DNA of 64,000 nucleotides, taken from contig NZ_FMAD01000015.1 of the NCBI RefSeq assembly GCF_900094595.1, forward strand, positions 1 through 64,000, in the 5' to 3' direction. A program made the position numbers and the translations under genes. Source of the DNA: Cupriavidus alkaliphilus. Lineage in GTDB: Bacteria; Pseudomonadota; Gammaproteobacteria; Burkholderiales; Burkholderiaceae. The notes below the pieces were generated by a model that saw only the letters and a list, made by a program, of their open reading frames with translations, did no database searches and was not told where the DNA came from. Positions 12,770 through 21,899 of this stretch are shown here, one piece after another (position 1 is the stretch's first letter; each line of letters starts with the position of its first letter).

Positions 12770-14860
12770 TCATTCCCCTTCCCCACCCGGCGACGCATGC
12801 CCTGGCGCACGCCGCAGCAACTGCGTGCGCCGGTCGGCGGCCAGCGACAGATAGCGCTCATAGTGGCGCAGGATGTCCGCGATGATCTCTTCCTGCCGCA
12901 GATACTGGATGTCGTAGCCTTCGCGGCCATCCTCGAAGAACGTCACCGGCGCATAGGCGTGCTGGCGCCGCGCCTCCGGCTCGGCCGCCTCGCGTACCAG
13001 GAACGAGGGCAGCGGCTGGCGCCGGCAATGCACGCCGTAGACGAAGTCGCGCATGTCGGCCACCGGGATGGTCAGTCGCGCGCCTGGGCCGCCCGGCTCG
13101 CCCGGCTCGGTATCGTCAGCGTGCAGCCGCACCGTGCTGGCGACGCCGCGCCGCTCCAGCTCGGCCGACACGTCGCGCATCGCCGGCACCACCGCGCCTT
13201 CGATAAACTGCCGCACATCGGTCTCGCTGGGCTGGTGGACGATCTGCGCCAGCCGGCGGCGCCAGTGCTGGCCGCTCCAGAAGCTGGTGGCCGGCGCCAG
13301 CTCCTGCGATGAATGCGCGAGATCCGCCTGCAGTCCCTGCCATAGTCCGTAGCACAGCGCCAGCATCACCAGCGCCACCGGCAGCGCCGCCACCAGGGTC
13401 ATGGCCTGCAATGCCTTGAGGCCGCCGGCCACCATCAGGATGGCCGCGGTCGCGCCCAGGACCGCGGCCCAGAACAGGCGCTGCCATACCGGCGAGCCGC
13501 TCGCGCCCTGCGAGGCGATGGTGTCGATGACAAAGGCGCCGGAATCCGCCGAGGTCACGAAGAACACCGCGATCAGCACGATCGCCAGCCATGACAGCAC
13601 CGTGCTGAACGGGAAATAGCCGAAGAAGCGGAACAGCAGCGCGTCGACATTGCCGGCCGCCTGACCCAGCGCGCCCGCGGCGGCATGCATGTCGAGCCAG
13701 ATCGCGGTATTGCCGAAGGCCGTCATCCACACCAGGTTGAACGCGGTCGGCACCAGCAGCACACCGATCACGAACTGGCGGATCGTCCGTCCGCGCGAAA
13801 TGCGCGCGATAAACATGCCGACGAACGGCGACCACGAGATCCACCAGGCCCAGTACAGGATGGTCCAGTCGCCGAACCAGCCGGCATCGCGCGTGGGGGC
13901 ATAGGCATAGGTCCGCAGCGACAGGCCCACCACGCTGGACAGGTAGTTGCCGATATTGTCGCTGAGCGCGCGCAACAGCGTCACGGTCGGCCCCTCGACA
14001 ATGATGAAGGCCAGCAGCACGAAGGCGAGCGTAAGGTTCAGCTCGGACAGGCGCCGCACGCCCTTGTCGAGTCCCGTTGCCGCGGAGATGCCGGCCAGCG
14101 CCACCACGGCGGCCACCAGCCCGACGCGGAAACCCGCGCCGCCGGTATCCCAGCCGACCACCTGCTCCAGCCCCGCGCCCAGCTGCAGCACGCCGTAGCC
14201 CAGCGTGGTGGCAATGCCGGCGATGGTGCCGACCAGCGCAAAGGCATCGACGGCATGGCCGGCAACGCCGTTGATGCGCTGATGCAGCACCGGATACAGC
14301 CCGGAGCGCATGGTCAGCGGCAGGTTATAGCGAAAGCCGAAGTACGCCAGCACCAGCCCCATCACGCCATACACCGCCCAGGCATGGAAGCCCCAGTGGA
14401 AGAACGTCATCAGCATGGCCTCGCGCGCGGCCCCGGGCGTGCCGCCGGCGGCGGTCGGCGGCTTCAGGTAGTGCTGCATGGGCTCGCCCACGCCGAAGTA
14501 CATCAGCCCGATGCCCATGCCGGCGGCGAAAAGCATGGCGGTCCACGAGACAAAACTGAACTCGGGCCGGGCATCGTCGGGCCCCAGCCGGATGTCGCCG
14601 AATCGGCTGCCCGCGACCAGCACCAGGAACAGCAGGAAGATGGTGACGGTGAGGGTGTAGAACCAGTCGAAATGGCTCGTGACCCAGGCCTGTGCTTCGG
14701 AGAACATGGCATCGGCCTGGCGCGGGTACGCGGCGCAGAACCCCAGCAGCAGGCCCACCGCCAGCAATGCCGGCACGACCACCTGGGGCTTGAGCGTGGT
14801 GCGCGGGCGCGCGGGGGCCGGGCCGGAGGTGCCAGGCGCGGCGGCGTGCGGGTCGTTCAT
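12770..14860 (-). CDS. BCCT-family choline/betaine-type transporter
   Basis: A 696-residue membrane protein with about 12 hydrophobic segments. The family signature is clear: MGIGLMYFGVGEP in the early part, and the tryptophan-rich WAWWISWSPFVGMFIARISRG followed by R-T-I-R. A long hydrophilic C-terminal tail of about 190 residues resembles BetT-type members, where the tail senses osmotic state. Substrate is probably choline, betaine or carnitine, but the sequence does not decide. ATG at 14860 has AGGAG about 6 bases upstream. It is on the same strand as both siderophore operons but separated by 175 bases from the aldolase. Confidence 0.92.
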   Translation of the reverse strand: MNDPHAAAPGTSGPAPARPRTTLKPQVVVPALLAVGLLLGFCAAYPRQADAMFSEAQAWVTSHFDWFYTLTVTIFLLFLVLVAGSRFGDIRLGPDDARPEFSFVSWTAMLFAAGMGIGLMYFGVGEPMQHYLKPPTAAGGTPGAAREAMLMTFFHWGFHAWAVYGVMGLVLAYFGFRYNLPLTMRSGLYPVLHQRINGVAGHAVDAFALVGTIAGIATTLGYGVLQLGAGLEQVVGWDTGGAGFRVGLVAAVVALAGISAATGLDKGVRRLSELNLTLAFVLLAFIIVEGPTVTLLRALSDNIGNYLSSVVGLSLRTYAYAPTRDAGWFGDWTILYWAWWISWSPFVGMFIARISRGRTIRQFVIGVLLVPTAFNLVWMTAFGNTAIWLDMHAAAGALGQAAGNVDALLFRFFGYFPFSTVLSWLAIVLIAVFFVTSADSGAFVIDTIASQGASGSPVWQRLFWAAVLGATAAILMVAGGLKALQAMTLVAALPVALVMLALCYGLWQGLQADLAHSSQELAPATSFWSGQHWRRRLAQIVHQPSETDVRQFIEGAVVPAMRDVSAELERRGVASTVRLHADDTEPGEPGGPGARLTIPVADMRDFVYGVHCRRQPLPSFLVREAAEPEARRQHAYAPVTFFEDGREGYDIQYLRQEEIIADILRHYERYLSLAADRRTQLLRRAPGHASPGGEGE

Positions 14861-14892
14861 GCAAGCTCCTGTCGCGTTGTGCCAGCTTGCAT
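14859..14892 (-). promoter_or_regulatory. Inverted repeat over the BCCT ribosome site and start codon
   Basis: ATGCAAGCT (14859-14867) and AGCTTGCAT (14884-14892) form a perfect 9-base inverted repeat with a 16-base spacer. In the mRNA the 3' arm covers the end of the AGGAG site and the first two bases of the start codon. It could be an RNA hairpin limiting translation, or a dimeric repressor site. Confidence 0.4.
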
Positions 14893-15035
14893 GATGCCAG
14901 AGGGATGGGTATTAACGGGGCGACGAGATTGCCGCCACTGATGGTTCGCTCCCCTCCGCCGCGTGCGGCAAAGGGAGAACCCCGGGCGGCGGGTAGCGCA
15001 TAGCGGCTGTCGCCGTGTGCGGCCCGGTCGGAGAT

Positions 15036-15812
15036 TTAGCTTGGGCGCTCACGCCGGTACCCCGCCACCAGTTGCTTCATCGCGCGGAAGGCGGTGGCGC
15101 GATCGTCCCCCAGCAGGAAGGCGTGCACGCCTTGCTCGCGCCATTGCTCGCATTGTCCGGCCGCGCGCGGAATGGCGCAGAAGGGCACCCCGCGGGCCTG
15201 GCAGGCCTGCGCGATGCGGCGGATCGCAGCCTGCACGGATGGATGCTGCGCGTCGGCGGGAACGCCCAGGCTTTGCGACAGGTCGATCGCGCCCTCCAGC
15301 ACCATGTCGATGCCCGGCACCGCCACGATCTCGTCGATGGCGTCGACGCCGGCGCGGTCCTCAATCATCGCCACCACCATCAGCTCGCGATTGGCCCGCT
15401 CCATGTACTCGGGCAGTGCCAGCGTACCGAAGCCAGTGGTCCGGCCGCCGGCGATGCCGCGCTTGCCGAGCGGGTGGTAGCGCGCGCTGTGGACCGCCAG
15501 TTCGGCGGTCGCGCGGCTGCATACGTGCGGCACCACGATGCCCTGCGCGCCGGCATCCAGCACCCGCAGGATGATGTCCGGCGCTGCCCATGGCACCCGG
15601 ACCAGTGCCGTGGTGCCGGCGCATTCCGCGGCGCGGATCATGTTCTCCAGCGTCTGCGGGTTCACGCCGACATGCTCGAGGTCCAGGATCACGAAATCGA
15701 AGCCGGCGTAGCCGATCATCTCTGTCATCAGCGGCAACGGCAGCGAGTTGATCAGACCGAACACATCGCGCCCGTCCGCGAGCGCGGCCTTGAGACGGTT
15801 AGGCTGCAGCAT
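15036..15812 (-). CDS. HpcH/HpaI-family aldolase, probable citrate synthase for siderophore
   Basis: A 258-residue TIM-barrel enzyme of the HpcH/HpaI aldolase group. Metal ligands are visible as Glu in MIEDRAG and Asp in EGAIDLS, with R-x-P-W and V-P-H-V motifs around the active site. The family includes SbnG, which makes citrate for staphyloferrin B. It is the last gene of the vibrioferrin-like operon and overlaps the decarboxylase gene by 14 bases. ATG at 15812 was chosen because GGAGG sits 6 bases before it; ATG at 15818 would touch the GGAGG. Inferred role: dedicated citrate supply. Confidence 0.82.
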   Translation of the reverse strand: MLQPNRLKAALADGRDVFGLINSLPLPLMTEMIGYAGFDFVILDLEHVGVNPQTLENMIRAAECAGTTALVRVPWAAPDIILRVLDAGAQGIVVPHVCSRATAELAVHSARYHPLGKRGIAGGRTTGFGTLALPEYMERANRELMVVAMIEDRAGVDAIDEIVAVPGIDMVLEGAIDLSQSLGVPADAQHPSVQAAIRRIAQACQARGVPFCAIPRAAGQCEQWREQGVHAFLLGDDRATAFRAMKQLVAGYRRERPS

Positions 15813-17037
15813 GGGCATCCTCCACCGGCAGGTAGCAGTGCCGCGGGTGCGGGTGGCGCAGGAAGTCGTGGTGCGAGATATGCCAGGCATAGGCGCCGGC
15901 ATACGGAAACACCACCAGGTCGCCGGCGCGCACGCTGTCGACGTACGCGTCGTGCGCGAGGATGTCCTTGGGCGTGCACAGCTGACCGACCACGCTGACG
16001 CGCGCCTCGCGCACGCCGGGGCGGGCGAACGGATAGCGCCAGGACGCCACCGGCAGCACCCGGAACGGGTGGCTGTGCCCCTGCGCATAGGGCGTGCGGA
16101 AGTGGTGCGTACCGCCGCTGGCCACGGCGAAGGCACGGTCGAAGGCGTGCTTGACGTCGATCACCTCCATGGCGTAGTAGCCGCAGAACGCGGTGATATA
16201 GCGTCCGCATTCGAAGCGCACGGTCAGCCCGTCGCGCTGCTCCGACAGCGCCGGCAGGCCTTCGGCAAAGCGGGCCCAGTCGAACTGCCGTTCGGGCTCG
16301 CGGTAATTGACGCCGATGCCGCCGCCGACGTTGACCTGGTCGAGCATGTCGAGCCCGTATTCTGCGCGCCAGCGCCTGACCTGCTGCAGGTAAGCATCGA
16401 GCAGGCGCAGGTGGGCGGCGGCGTCGAGCTGGTGGGACATCAGGTGGAAATGGAAGCCGCGCAGGCGGATTTCAGGGTGCGCGCGCAGCCATGCCAGGCA
16501 TGCGGGCAGCTGGTCCCCGGCGATGCCGAACGGCGTGGGCTTGCCGCCCATCATCAGCGTGGTGGCCTGCAGCCCTTCGAGCGCCAGGTTGACGCGCAGC
16601 AGCACCGGGGCCGTGGTGCCGCGCTCTCGCGCGAGCCAGGCCAGGCGTTCCAGTTCATGCAGGCTTTCCACATGCAGCGCCTCGACCCCGAGTTCCAGCG
16701 CGCCGGCCAGTTCCGCATCGGTCTTGCCGGGGCCGCTGAAGATCAGCGGCACCTCGGCAAAGTGCTCGCGCACCCAGGCCAGCTCGCCGCCAGAGGAAAT
16801 CTCGAAGCCATGCGCCAGCGGCGCCAGGGTCTGCAGGATCGGCAGGTCGGAGTTGGCCTTGATGGCGTAGAACAGCTCGAAGCCCGGCGGCAGGCTGCCC
16901 GCAATGGTGGCGGCGTGCGCCCGCAGCGCCTCGAGGTCGTAGACGTAGGCGCTGAGCGGGGCGCCAGCGTCGGCGAGCGCCCGGTGCAGGTGGTCGGCGA
17001 CGTGCGACCAGCGCAGTACGGGGGCGGTCATTGCCAT
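15799..17037 (-). CDS. pvsE: PLP-dependent decarboxylase of the siderophore operon (PvsE/SbnH-like)
   Basis: A 412-residue group IV decarboxylase related to diaminopimelate decarboxylase. The PLP lysine is in FYAIKANSD; the phosphate-binding Gly-rich loop is NVGGGIGV; FECGRY and QLCTPKD complete the active site. In vibrioferrin synthesis PvsE supplies the ethanolamine part by decarboxylating a serine-derived unit; SbnH does a similar step in staphyloferrin B. Its start overlaps the end of the upstream NIS synthetase gene (stop at 17028), so translation is coupled. ATG at 17031 is an alternative start. Confidence 0.87.
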   Translation of the reverse strand: MAMTAPVLRWSHVADHLHRALADAGAPLSAYVYDLEALRAHAATIAGSLPPGFELFYAIKANSDLPILQTLAPLAHGFEISSGGELAWVREHFAEVPLIFSGPGKTDAELAGALELGVEALHVESLHELERLAWLARERGTTAPVLLRVNLALEGLQATTLMMGGKPTPFGIAGDQLPACLAWLRAHPEIRLRGFHFHLMSHQLDAAAHLRLLDAYLQQVRRWRAEYGLDMLDQVNVGGGIGVNYREPERQFDWARFAEGLPALSEQRDGLTVRFECGRYITAFCGYYAMEVIDVKHAFDRAFAVASGGTHHFRTPYAQGHSHPFRVLPVASWRYPFARPGVREARVSVVGQLCTPKDILAHDAYVDSVRAGDLVVFPYAGAYAWHISHHDFLRHPHPRHCYLPVEDAHAAA

Positions 17038-18881
17038 GCCGCCTCCATGCCGGCGAAGGGAATCGGGTTGGCGACGGGCACGTAGGTCGAGGCGCGGTCG
17101 GCGCGCTGGAAGAAGCGGTTGCTGAAATTGGTCTTGGCCGGGAACGGGCGGCCGGCCAGCAGGCCGTTGATGCGCCGCGCCGACGCCGCATTGCCGTGGC
17201 GATGCTGGTAGGTGTGCAGGTGATGGCGCACCACCGCCCACAGCCGCGCCGTCAGGGCCTGCCTGCCGGCACCGAGCTGTGCGATCACTTCGCACAGGTT
17301 GTTGACGAACACGCAATAGGCGACGCGGTTCCAGCCCTGCTCCTCGTCATACCATAGCGACGACCGGGCGCGTTCGCTGATGCCGGCCATGGACGAGGCG
17401 GGATGGCGCGCAGGCGTCAGCTTGACCCCCTCGAAGTCGCGCAGGAACAGCTGCGCCGGCATGTCCTGGCGCAGGCCCAGCACCACGTTCTGCAGGTGCG
17501 GCTCGAAGATGATGCCGTGCGCGAAGAAAAGGTGGAACACCGGGTAAACCAACTGTTCCACATAGGCGGAGAACCAGCGCTCGGTCATGGCATCGACCGT
17601 GGTCCTTTCCTGCGCGGCGAGCGCCGTGAGCAGGCGCTGCATGCGCGCATCGCCGTAATAGTGGTTGCCGAACAGCGAGCCGGCCAGCAGCGGCACGCAG
17701 TCGGGCGCGCGCAGCGTATCCACGCTCTGGCGCAGGATCAGGCCGAAGCCTTCGATGACCTGGCGGTTCTGCTCGATGTCGGCGTGCCCGAGATCGACCG
17801 ACAGGAACGCCGGCTCTTCCATCAGCGCCAGGCCAGGGAACTCGCGCGCCAGTTCCGGCAGCAGCGGACGCAGCACGCGGTTGACGTGCATGGCGCTTTC
17901 CAGCTCATACCATGCGTTCTTGCGCACACAGTTGGTAATGCGGATATTCAGCGACAGCTTGTAGAAGTACGGATTGCCAGGCTGGTACAGGGTCCGGATC
18001 GACGAAGTGGGAAAGAAGTCCGCGCCCTGCGTGCCCAGGTCTTGCAGGCGTCCGCTTGCCAGCGCATCGCGCACGAGCGGATGCTCGCGCAAGTAGCCCG
18101 CCTGCCACGGATGGACCGGCACCGCGACGCGATCGGCGGCTACGGCCGGGGCATTCGCTGCGATCAGCTGGTCGCAGCTGGCGTCGAGCAACGACTGCTG
18201 CGCGATGTCATCGCGCGGCACCGCGAACCATGCCAGCGCAAAGCGCGTGCGCAACTCAGGCGAGTAGCGCAGCAGGTCCTCGTCGGAAAAGCCCTGGCGG
18301 CTTTTCGGCGTGGGATGGAAGGGGTGGCCAAAGGTCAGCGATTGTTCGGAATCGATATAGGCGTCGACCGGATCGGCCGGGATCGTCGCGGATACCGGCA
18401 CCGACAGCACTTCGGTGCTGACGGCGACGCTGTTGCGGATCTGCTCCATCAGCTCGGTGTTGGGGGGCAGTTCATGCTGTTGCGCCATCTCGCGCAACAG
18501 CAGCGCGGCCAGCGCTTCCCAGTCGAGCAGCGCCCACGGCTTGTTCTCGGCCTTGTGGAAGACCGGCGACAGGTAGCGGTAGTTGCCGGTCAGCCAGGCA
18601 CCGCCGACCACGGCCAGCAAGCGGTCGTGGATATGCGGCAGCTGCACTTGCAGCACCTGGGCCGGTTCGCGCTGCAGGGTCATGGCGATGGTCGCGGGCC
18701 AGTCGTTTTGCCCGGCCGGCGGGCCGACGCGCAACTGGCCGGCCGGGGCCGCGACCTCACGGCAGTAGCAGTTCAGCAGCGTTTCCTGGCAGCGCCGCGC
18801 GGCGGCCAGTCCGGCCAGTTCCGCCATGTCAGCCAAGGGGCGGCGCGTGCCGGCAGGTTCCATCTTGCTTTGCGTTTGCAT
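17028..18881 (-). CDS. pvsD: NRPS-independent siderophore synthetase (IucA/IucC family), PvsD-like
   Basis: A 617-residue IucA/IucC enzyme. Recognisable segments are GHPFHPTPKSRQGF (ATP-binding region), STSEVLSVPVSATI-type upstream motif, and YFYKLSLNIRITNCVRKNAW in the core. These enzymes adenylate a carboxylate, usually citrate or 2-oxoglutarate, and join it to an amine or alcohol. It is fourth in an operon whose order matches vibrioferrin pvsABCDE. The gap to the MFS gene is 28 bases. Exact substrate is inferred from order only. Confidence 0.88.
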   Translation of the reverse strand: MQTQSKMEPAGTRRPLADMAELAGLAAARRCQETLLNCYCREVAAPAGQLRVGPPAGQNDWPATIAMTLQREPAQVLQVQLPHIHDRLLAVVGGAWLTGNYRYLSPVFHKAENKPWALLDWEALAALLLREMAQQHELPPNTELMEQIRNSVAVSTEVLSVPVSATIPADPVDAYIDSEQSLTFGHPFHPTPKSRQGFSDEDLLRYSPELRTRFALAWFAVPRDDIAQQSLLDASCDQLIAANAPAVAADRVAVPVHPWQAGYLREHPLVRDALASGRLQDLGTQGADFFPTSSIRTLYQPGNPYFYKLSLNIRITNCVRKNAWYELESAMHVNRVLRPLLPELAREFPGLALMEEPAFLSVDLGHADIEQNRQVIEGFGLILRQSVDTLRAPDCVPLLAGSLFGNHYYGDARMQRLLTALAAQERTTVDAMTERWFSAYVEQLVYPVFHLFFAHGIIFEPHLQNVVLGLRQDMPAQLFLRDFEGVKLTPARHPASSMAGISERARSSLWYDEEQGWNRVAYCVFVNNLCEVIAQLGAGRQALTARLWAVVRHHLHTYQHRHGNAASARRINGLLAGRPFPAKTNFSNRFFQRADRASTYVPVANPIPFAGMEAAWQ

Positions 18882-18909
18882 TGTCTTGTGACCTCGTTCT
18901 CGGGAGGGA

Positions 18910-20082
18910 TCAGAGCGGGCTCATCCGCTGTCGGGCGGTAAGAAGGTAGGCGACGGCCGGCACCAGCAACGCCGCGCCAAGCAGGTAGGGCGCACGCTGG
19001 CCGGCCAGGCTGACAGCGGCGCCGGCGCCAAGCCCGGCCGCGACGCCGCCCCATTTCGAACTGCTTTCGAACCAGCCGAAGGTGCGGCCGGCGTTGCCCG
19101 CGTGCACCACGCTGGCCACCAGCGCATGCAGCGCGATAAAGCCGACCGTCATGGCGATGCCCATCAGCACCCGCCAGGCCACCAGCGCGGGCAGCTCCAG
19201 CGGCGCGGCCTGGGCCAGCAGCGCGACCGCCAGCGTGCCGTAGGCGGTGGCAAGCAGCGTCAGCGATGGGGCCAGCCCCAGCCGCCGCGAAAGCAACGGT
19301 GCCGCCGCCAGGTACACCAGGTGCGGCAGGCCGAACAGCAGCCCGGCGGCGGCCGTGGAGAGGGCGGGCATGCGGTGCTGCAGGTCCGGGATGAAGTAGG
19401 GGAACGTCGCCACGGTGGCAAGCACGAACGCGAACTGCAGCACATAGATTTGCCGCGGCGTCGCCGGCGCCGCCACGCCGGCGCCGGTGGAGCGTGCCGC
19501 CGGCCGCTGCGCCGCGCCGGTGGCGTCGCCCGCCGGAAGCCAGGCGATCAGCGCCGCGGCGGCCAGCGGCAGCAGCGCCAGCCAGCGGTACAGTTCGATC
19601 GGCGATCCGGCCCCCATCCACAGGCCGAGGCAGGCCGGCGCCGCCACCAGCGCGGCGCGCGCCGACCATTGCATCGCCGTCAGGCTGCGGGTGAGGGTGG
19701 TGCCGCTGGCGACCGTGGCCAGGTAGGCGTTGGAGGCGGAGAACGTTCCGCCCAGCACGCCCTGCAGCACCAGCGCCGCCAGGAACGCAGACGAGCTGGT
19801 CGCGTAGCTGGCGAGCAGGAAGCTTGCCGCCAGCCCCAGTTGCGCGCGCATCAGCAGCGGCTTCTTGCCGAAGCGGTCCGCGAGCCGGCCCCACCATGGC
19901 GCCGAGATCGCCGCCAGCAGCGTTGGCACCACGTAGAACGCGCCCGCGAGCCACGGCACATCGTTGTGCAGCGAGCGCTGCAGGATCAGGGCGAAGAACG
20001 GCGGCATGCCCAGCGCCGCAAACGCGGCGATGAAATGGCACAGCATCACCACCGCGACCACCCGGCGCGTGCCGGCGCTCAT
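18910..20082 (-). CDS. pvsC: MFS siderophore exporter, PvsC-like
   Basis: A 390-residue inner-membrane protein with about 12 hydrophobic segments and the MFS loop motif G-R-L-A-D-R-F-G-K-K between segments 2 and 3. It lies between the two NIS synthetase genes, exactly where pvsC (vibrioferrin export) sits, and overlaps the upstream synthetase stop by 4 bases (ATGA). The role, exporting the finished siderophore to the periplasm, is inferred from the operon. Confidence 0.88.
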   Translation of the reverse strand: MSAGTRRVVAVVMLCHFIAAFAALGMPPFFALILQRSLHNDVPWLAGAFYVVPTLLAAISAPWWGRLADRFGKKPLLMRAQLGLAASFLLASYATSSSAFLAALVLQGVLGGTFSASNAYLATVASGTTLTRSLTAMQWSARAALVAAPACLGLWMGAGSPIELYRWLALLPLAAAALIAWLPAGDATGAAQRPAARSTGAGVAAPATPRQIYVLQFAFVLATVATFPYFIPDLQHRMPALSTAAAGLLFGLPHLVYLAAAPLLSRRLGLAPSLTLLATAYGTLAVALLAQAAPLELPALVAWRVLMGIAMTVGFIALHALVASVVHAGNAGRTFGWFESSSKWGGVAAGLGAGAAVSLAGQRAPYLLGAALLVPAVAYLLTARQRMSPL

Positions 20083-21899
20083 GCGGCCTCCCTGAGGAAA
20101 TTGGGGGCACGCTTGCCGTAGAACTTGTTGACGTCGGTCGCGCCGGTCTGGGCCTTTTCCGCCAGCGACGCGGCGGTCAGCAGGTACTTCAAATGCAGCC
20201 GTTCGTCGTCGAGCAGCACCTGGCGCGCGCAGGCGGTGTCTTCACCCGCGGCGGCCAGGTCGGCAAGGACGGCCTCCACGTGGCGCCGCACGCGCGCGTA
20301 GCCGGCGGCCGGGTCGGTGCCGCGACGCTGCGCCAGGCCTTCCACCAGCGCCGCGATGTTCAGTTGCAGCGTGATGGTGACGAACATCTGCGCCAGCGGC
20401 AACGCCGCGTCGACGCCGATGCGCTGGTCTTCCAGGCCGTCCAGGCGCGCCGCCAGTGCCGGCCAGCGGCGCGCGAGCATGGCGCGGTCGATGCGCGCGG
20501 CATCGTTGTCCTTGAGCATCAGGCGCAGGCCGTCGTCGCCGTAGACCAGCATCGAGTTCTGCTGGTTCGATTCCAGCGCCACGCCATAACGCAACCACAG
20601 CGTCAGGTGCAGCTGCAGGGTCAGCGCCAGGTAGGCGTCGAGCCAGGCCTCGAGATCGCCGCCGTGATAGCGGCCAGCGAGTTCCTCGGCCACGCACTGG
20701 CCACTGGCGGTTTCGGCCAGCAGGCCCGCCACCGGGACCACCGTCTTGTCCGCCAGTTGCGGCTCGGGATAGCGGCGCAGGATATAGCCCAGGAACGGGC
20801 GCTGGTCGACATGGGCGCCGTTGGCCTCGTCGGTCAGCAGCACCTGCCCGTGCAGGGCGGGTTCCTGCCGGACAATGTCGCCAAGCAGGGTCTGGATGCG
20901 ATGGCCATCGCCGATGGTGCTGGGCTTGATGGTGCGGATGTTCTTGGCGCCCAGGGTGCGGATCGTCAGCGGCAGCTTGATATGCCAGGCGGGAGCGTCG
21001 AGCACGACCAGCGAGCGCACCGACAAGGTGGGCGACACGCGCAGGCAGGCGCGCGGTGCGCGGATGACCTGCCCGTCAAGCCCGGCATCGGCGAGGAAGC
21101 CATCGAGGTGATGCTGCCAGACGAAGGGATGCACCGGCACCAGCGCATGCGAACGGGCCAGCGCGGGATCCAGGCCGACCTCGGCGAACTCCGGCCAGCA
21201 GGGTGGCAGCGCGTCGCCGCTGGCATGATGGCACTCGCGCGGGACCGCAAGCCAGTTCAGCGCGAATGCCGGCTGGAACTCGGGCGCGTAGCGGGGCAGG
21301 TCGGTGGCGGCAAAGCCCAGCTTGGCGCGCGCGGTGGGGTAGTAGGGGTGGTCGAGAAAGCCCGCGACGCGATCGTAGTGCAGCATGCGCTGGTTCCAGG
21401 CGGGCAGCGCGTGGCCGCCAGCGCTGCCCGCCTGCGCGAACCAGCGTGCGCGCTCGGCCATCGAGACGGTGCGATGCTCCGCCGCGGCACGGCATTCGTC
21501 GAGGTAGGCGGTGAACAGGCGCGCATCTTCCCCGGGCAGGCCGTCCGCGAATGCGGCCAGGATGGCGTCGACCTCATGCAGCGCGGAGAACGCGCCGGCC
21601 GCCTCGCGCAGCACGGGCAGGCGAGTCAGGCGCCATTCCTGCATATAGCGCGTCGGGGTGACCGGGATCCACAGGGTGCCGGCGCCGAGGTGCGGGACGC
21701 GCAGCCACTGCTGGCTCGCATCGAAACCGCGGGCATCGGCGGCGGGTAGCGCTTCAGCGCCGCGGATTTCGCCCCGGCTGACGCAGGCGCGCACGTCTTC
21801 GCGCAGCAGGGTGTCGACCACGCGGACGCAGATATAGGCCGCATCGGCATGGGTCGCCGTGGCGGACTCGCTCGTCTGACCAGGCAGGCGGGCGGTCAT
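20079..21899 (-). CDS. pvsB: NRPS-independent siderophore synthetase (IucA/IucC family), PvsB-like
   Basis: A 606-residue IucA/IucC enzyme. It carries HPYYPTARAKLGF (the HP-x-x-P-x-x-K-x-x-G region), PVHPFVWQHHL, LSVRSLVVL and the core IKLPLTIRTLGAKNIRTIKP. It overlaps the ATP-grasp gene upstream and the MFS gene downstream by 4 bases each, so the whole set is translationally coupled. Two different NIS synthetases in one operon fit a mixed product with two acid-coupling steps, as in vibrioferrin (citrate and 2-oxoglutarate). Confidence 0.88.
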   Translation of the reverse strand: MTARLPGQTSESATATHADAAYICVRVVDTLLREDVRACVSRGEIRGAEALPAADARGFDASQQWLRVPHLGAGTLWIPVTPTRYMQEWRLTRLPVLREAAGAFSALHEVDAILAAFADGLPGEDARLFTAYLDECRAAAEHRTVSMAERARWFAQAGSAGGHALPAWNQRMLHYDRVAGFLDHPYYPTARAKLGFAATDLPRYAPEFQPAFALNWLAVPRECHHASGDALPPCWPEFAEVGLDPALARSHALVPVHPFVWQHHLDGFLADAGLDGQVIRAPRACLRVSPTLSVRSLVVLDAPAWHIKLPLTIRTLGAKNIRTIKPSTIGDGHRIQTLLGDIVRQEPALHGQVLLTDEANGAHVDQRPFLGYILRRYPEPQLADKTVVPVAGLLAETASGQCVAEELAGRYHGGDLEAWLDAYLALTLQLHLTLWLRYGVALESNQQNSMLVYGDDGLRLMLKDNDAARIDRAMLARRWPALAARLDGLEDQRIGVDAALPLAQMFVTITLQLNIAALVEGLAQRRGTDPAAGYARVRRHVEAVLADLAAAGEDTACARQVLLDDERLHLKYLLTAASLAEKAQTGATDVNKFYGKRAPNFLREAA

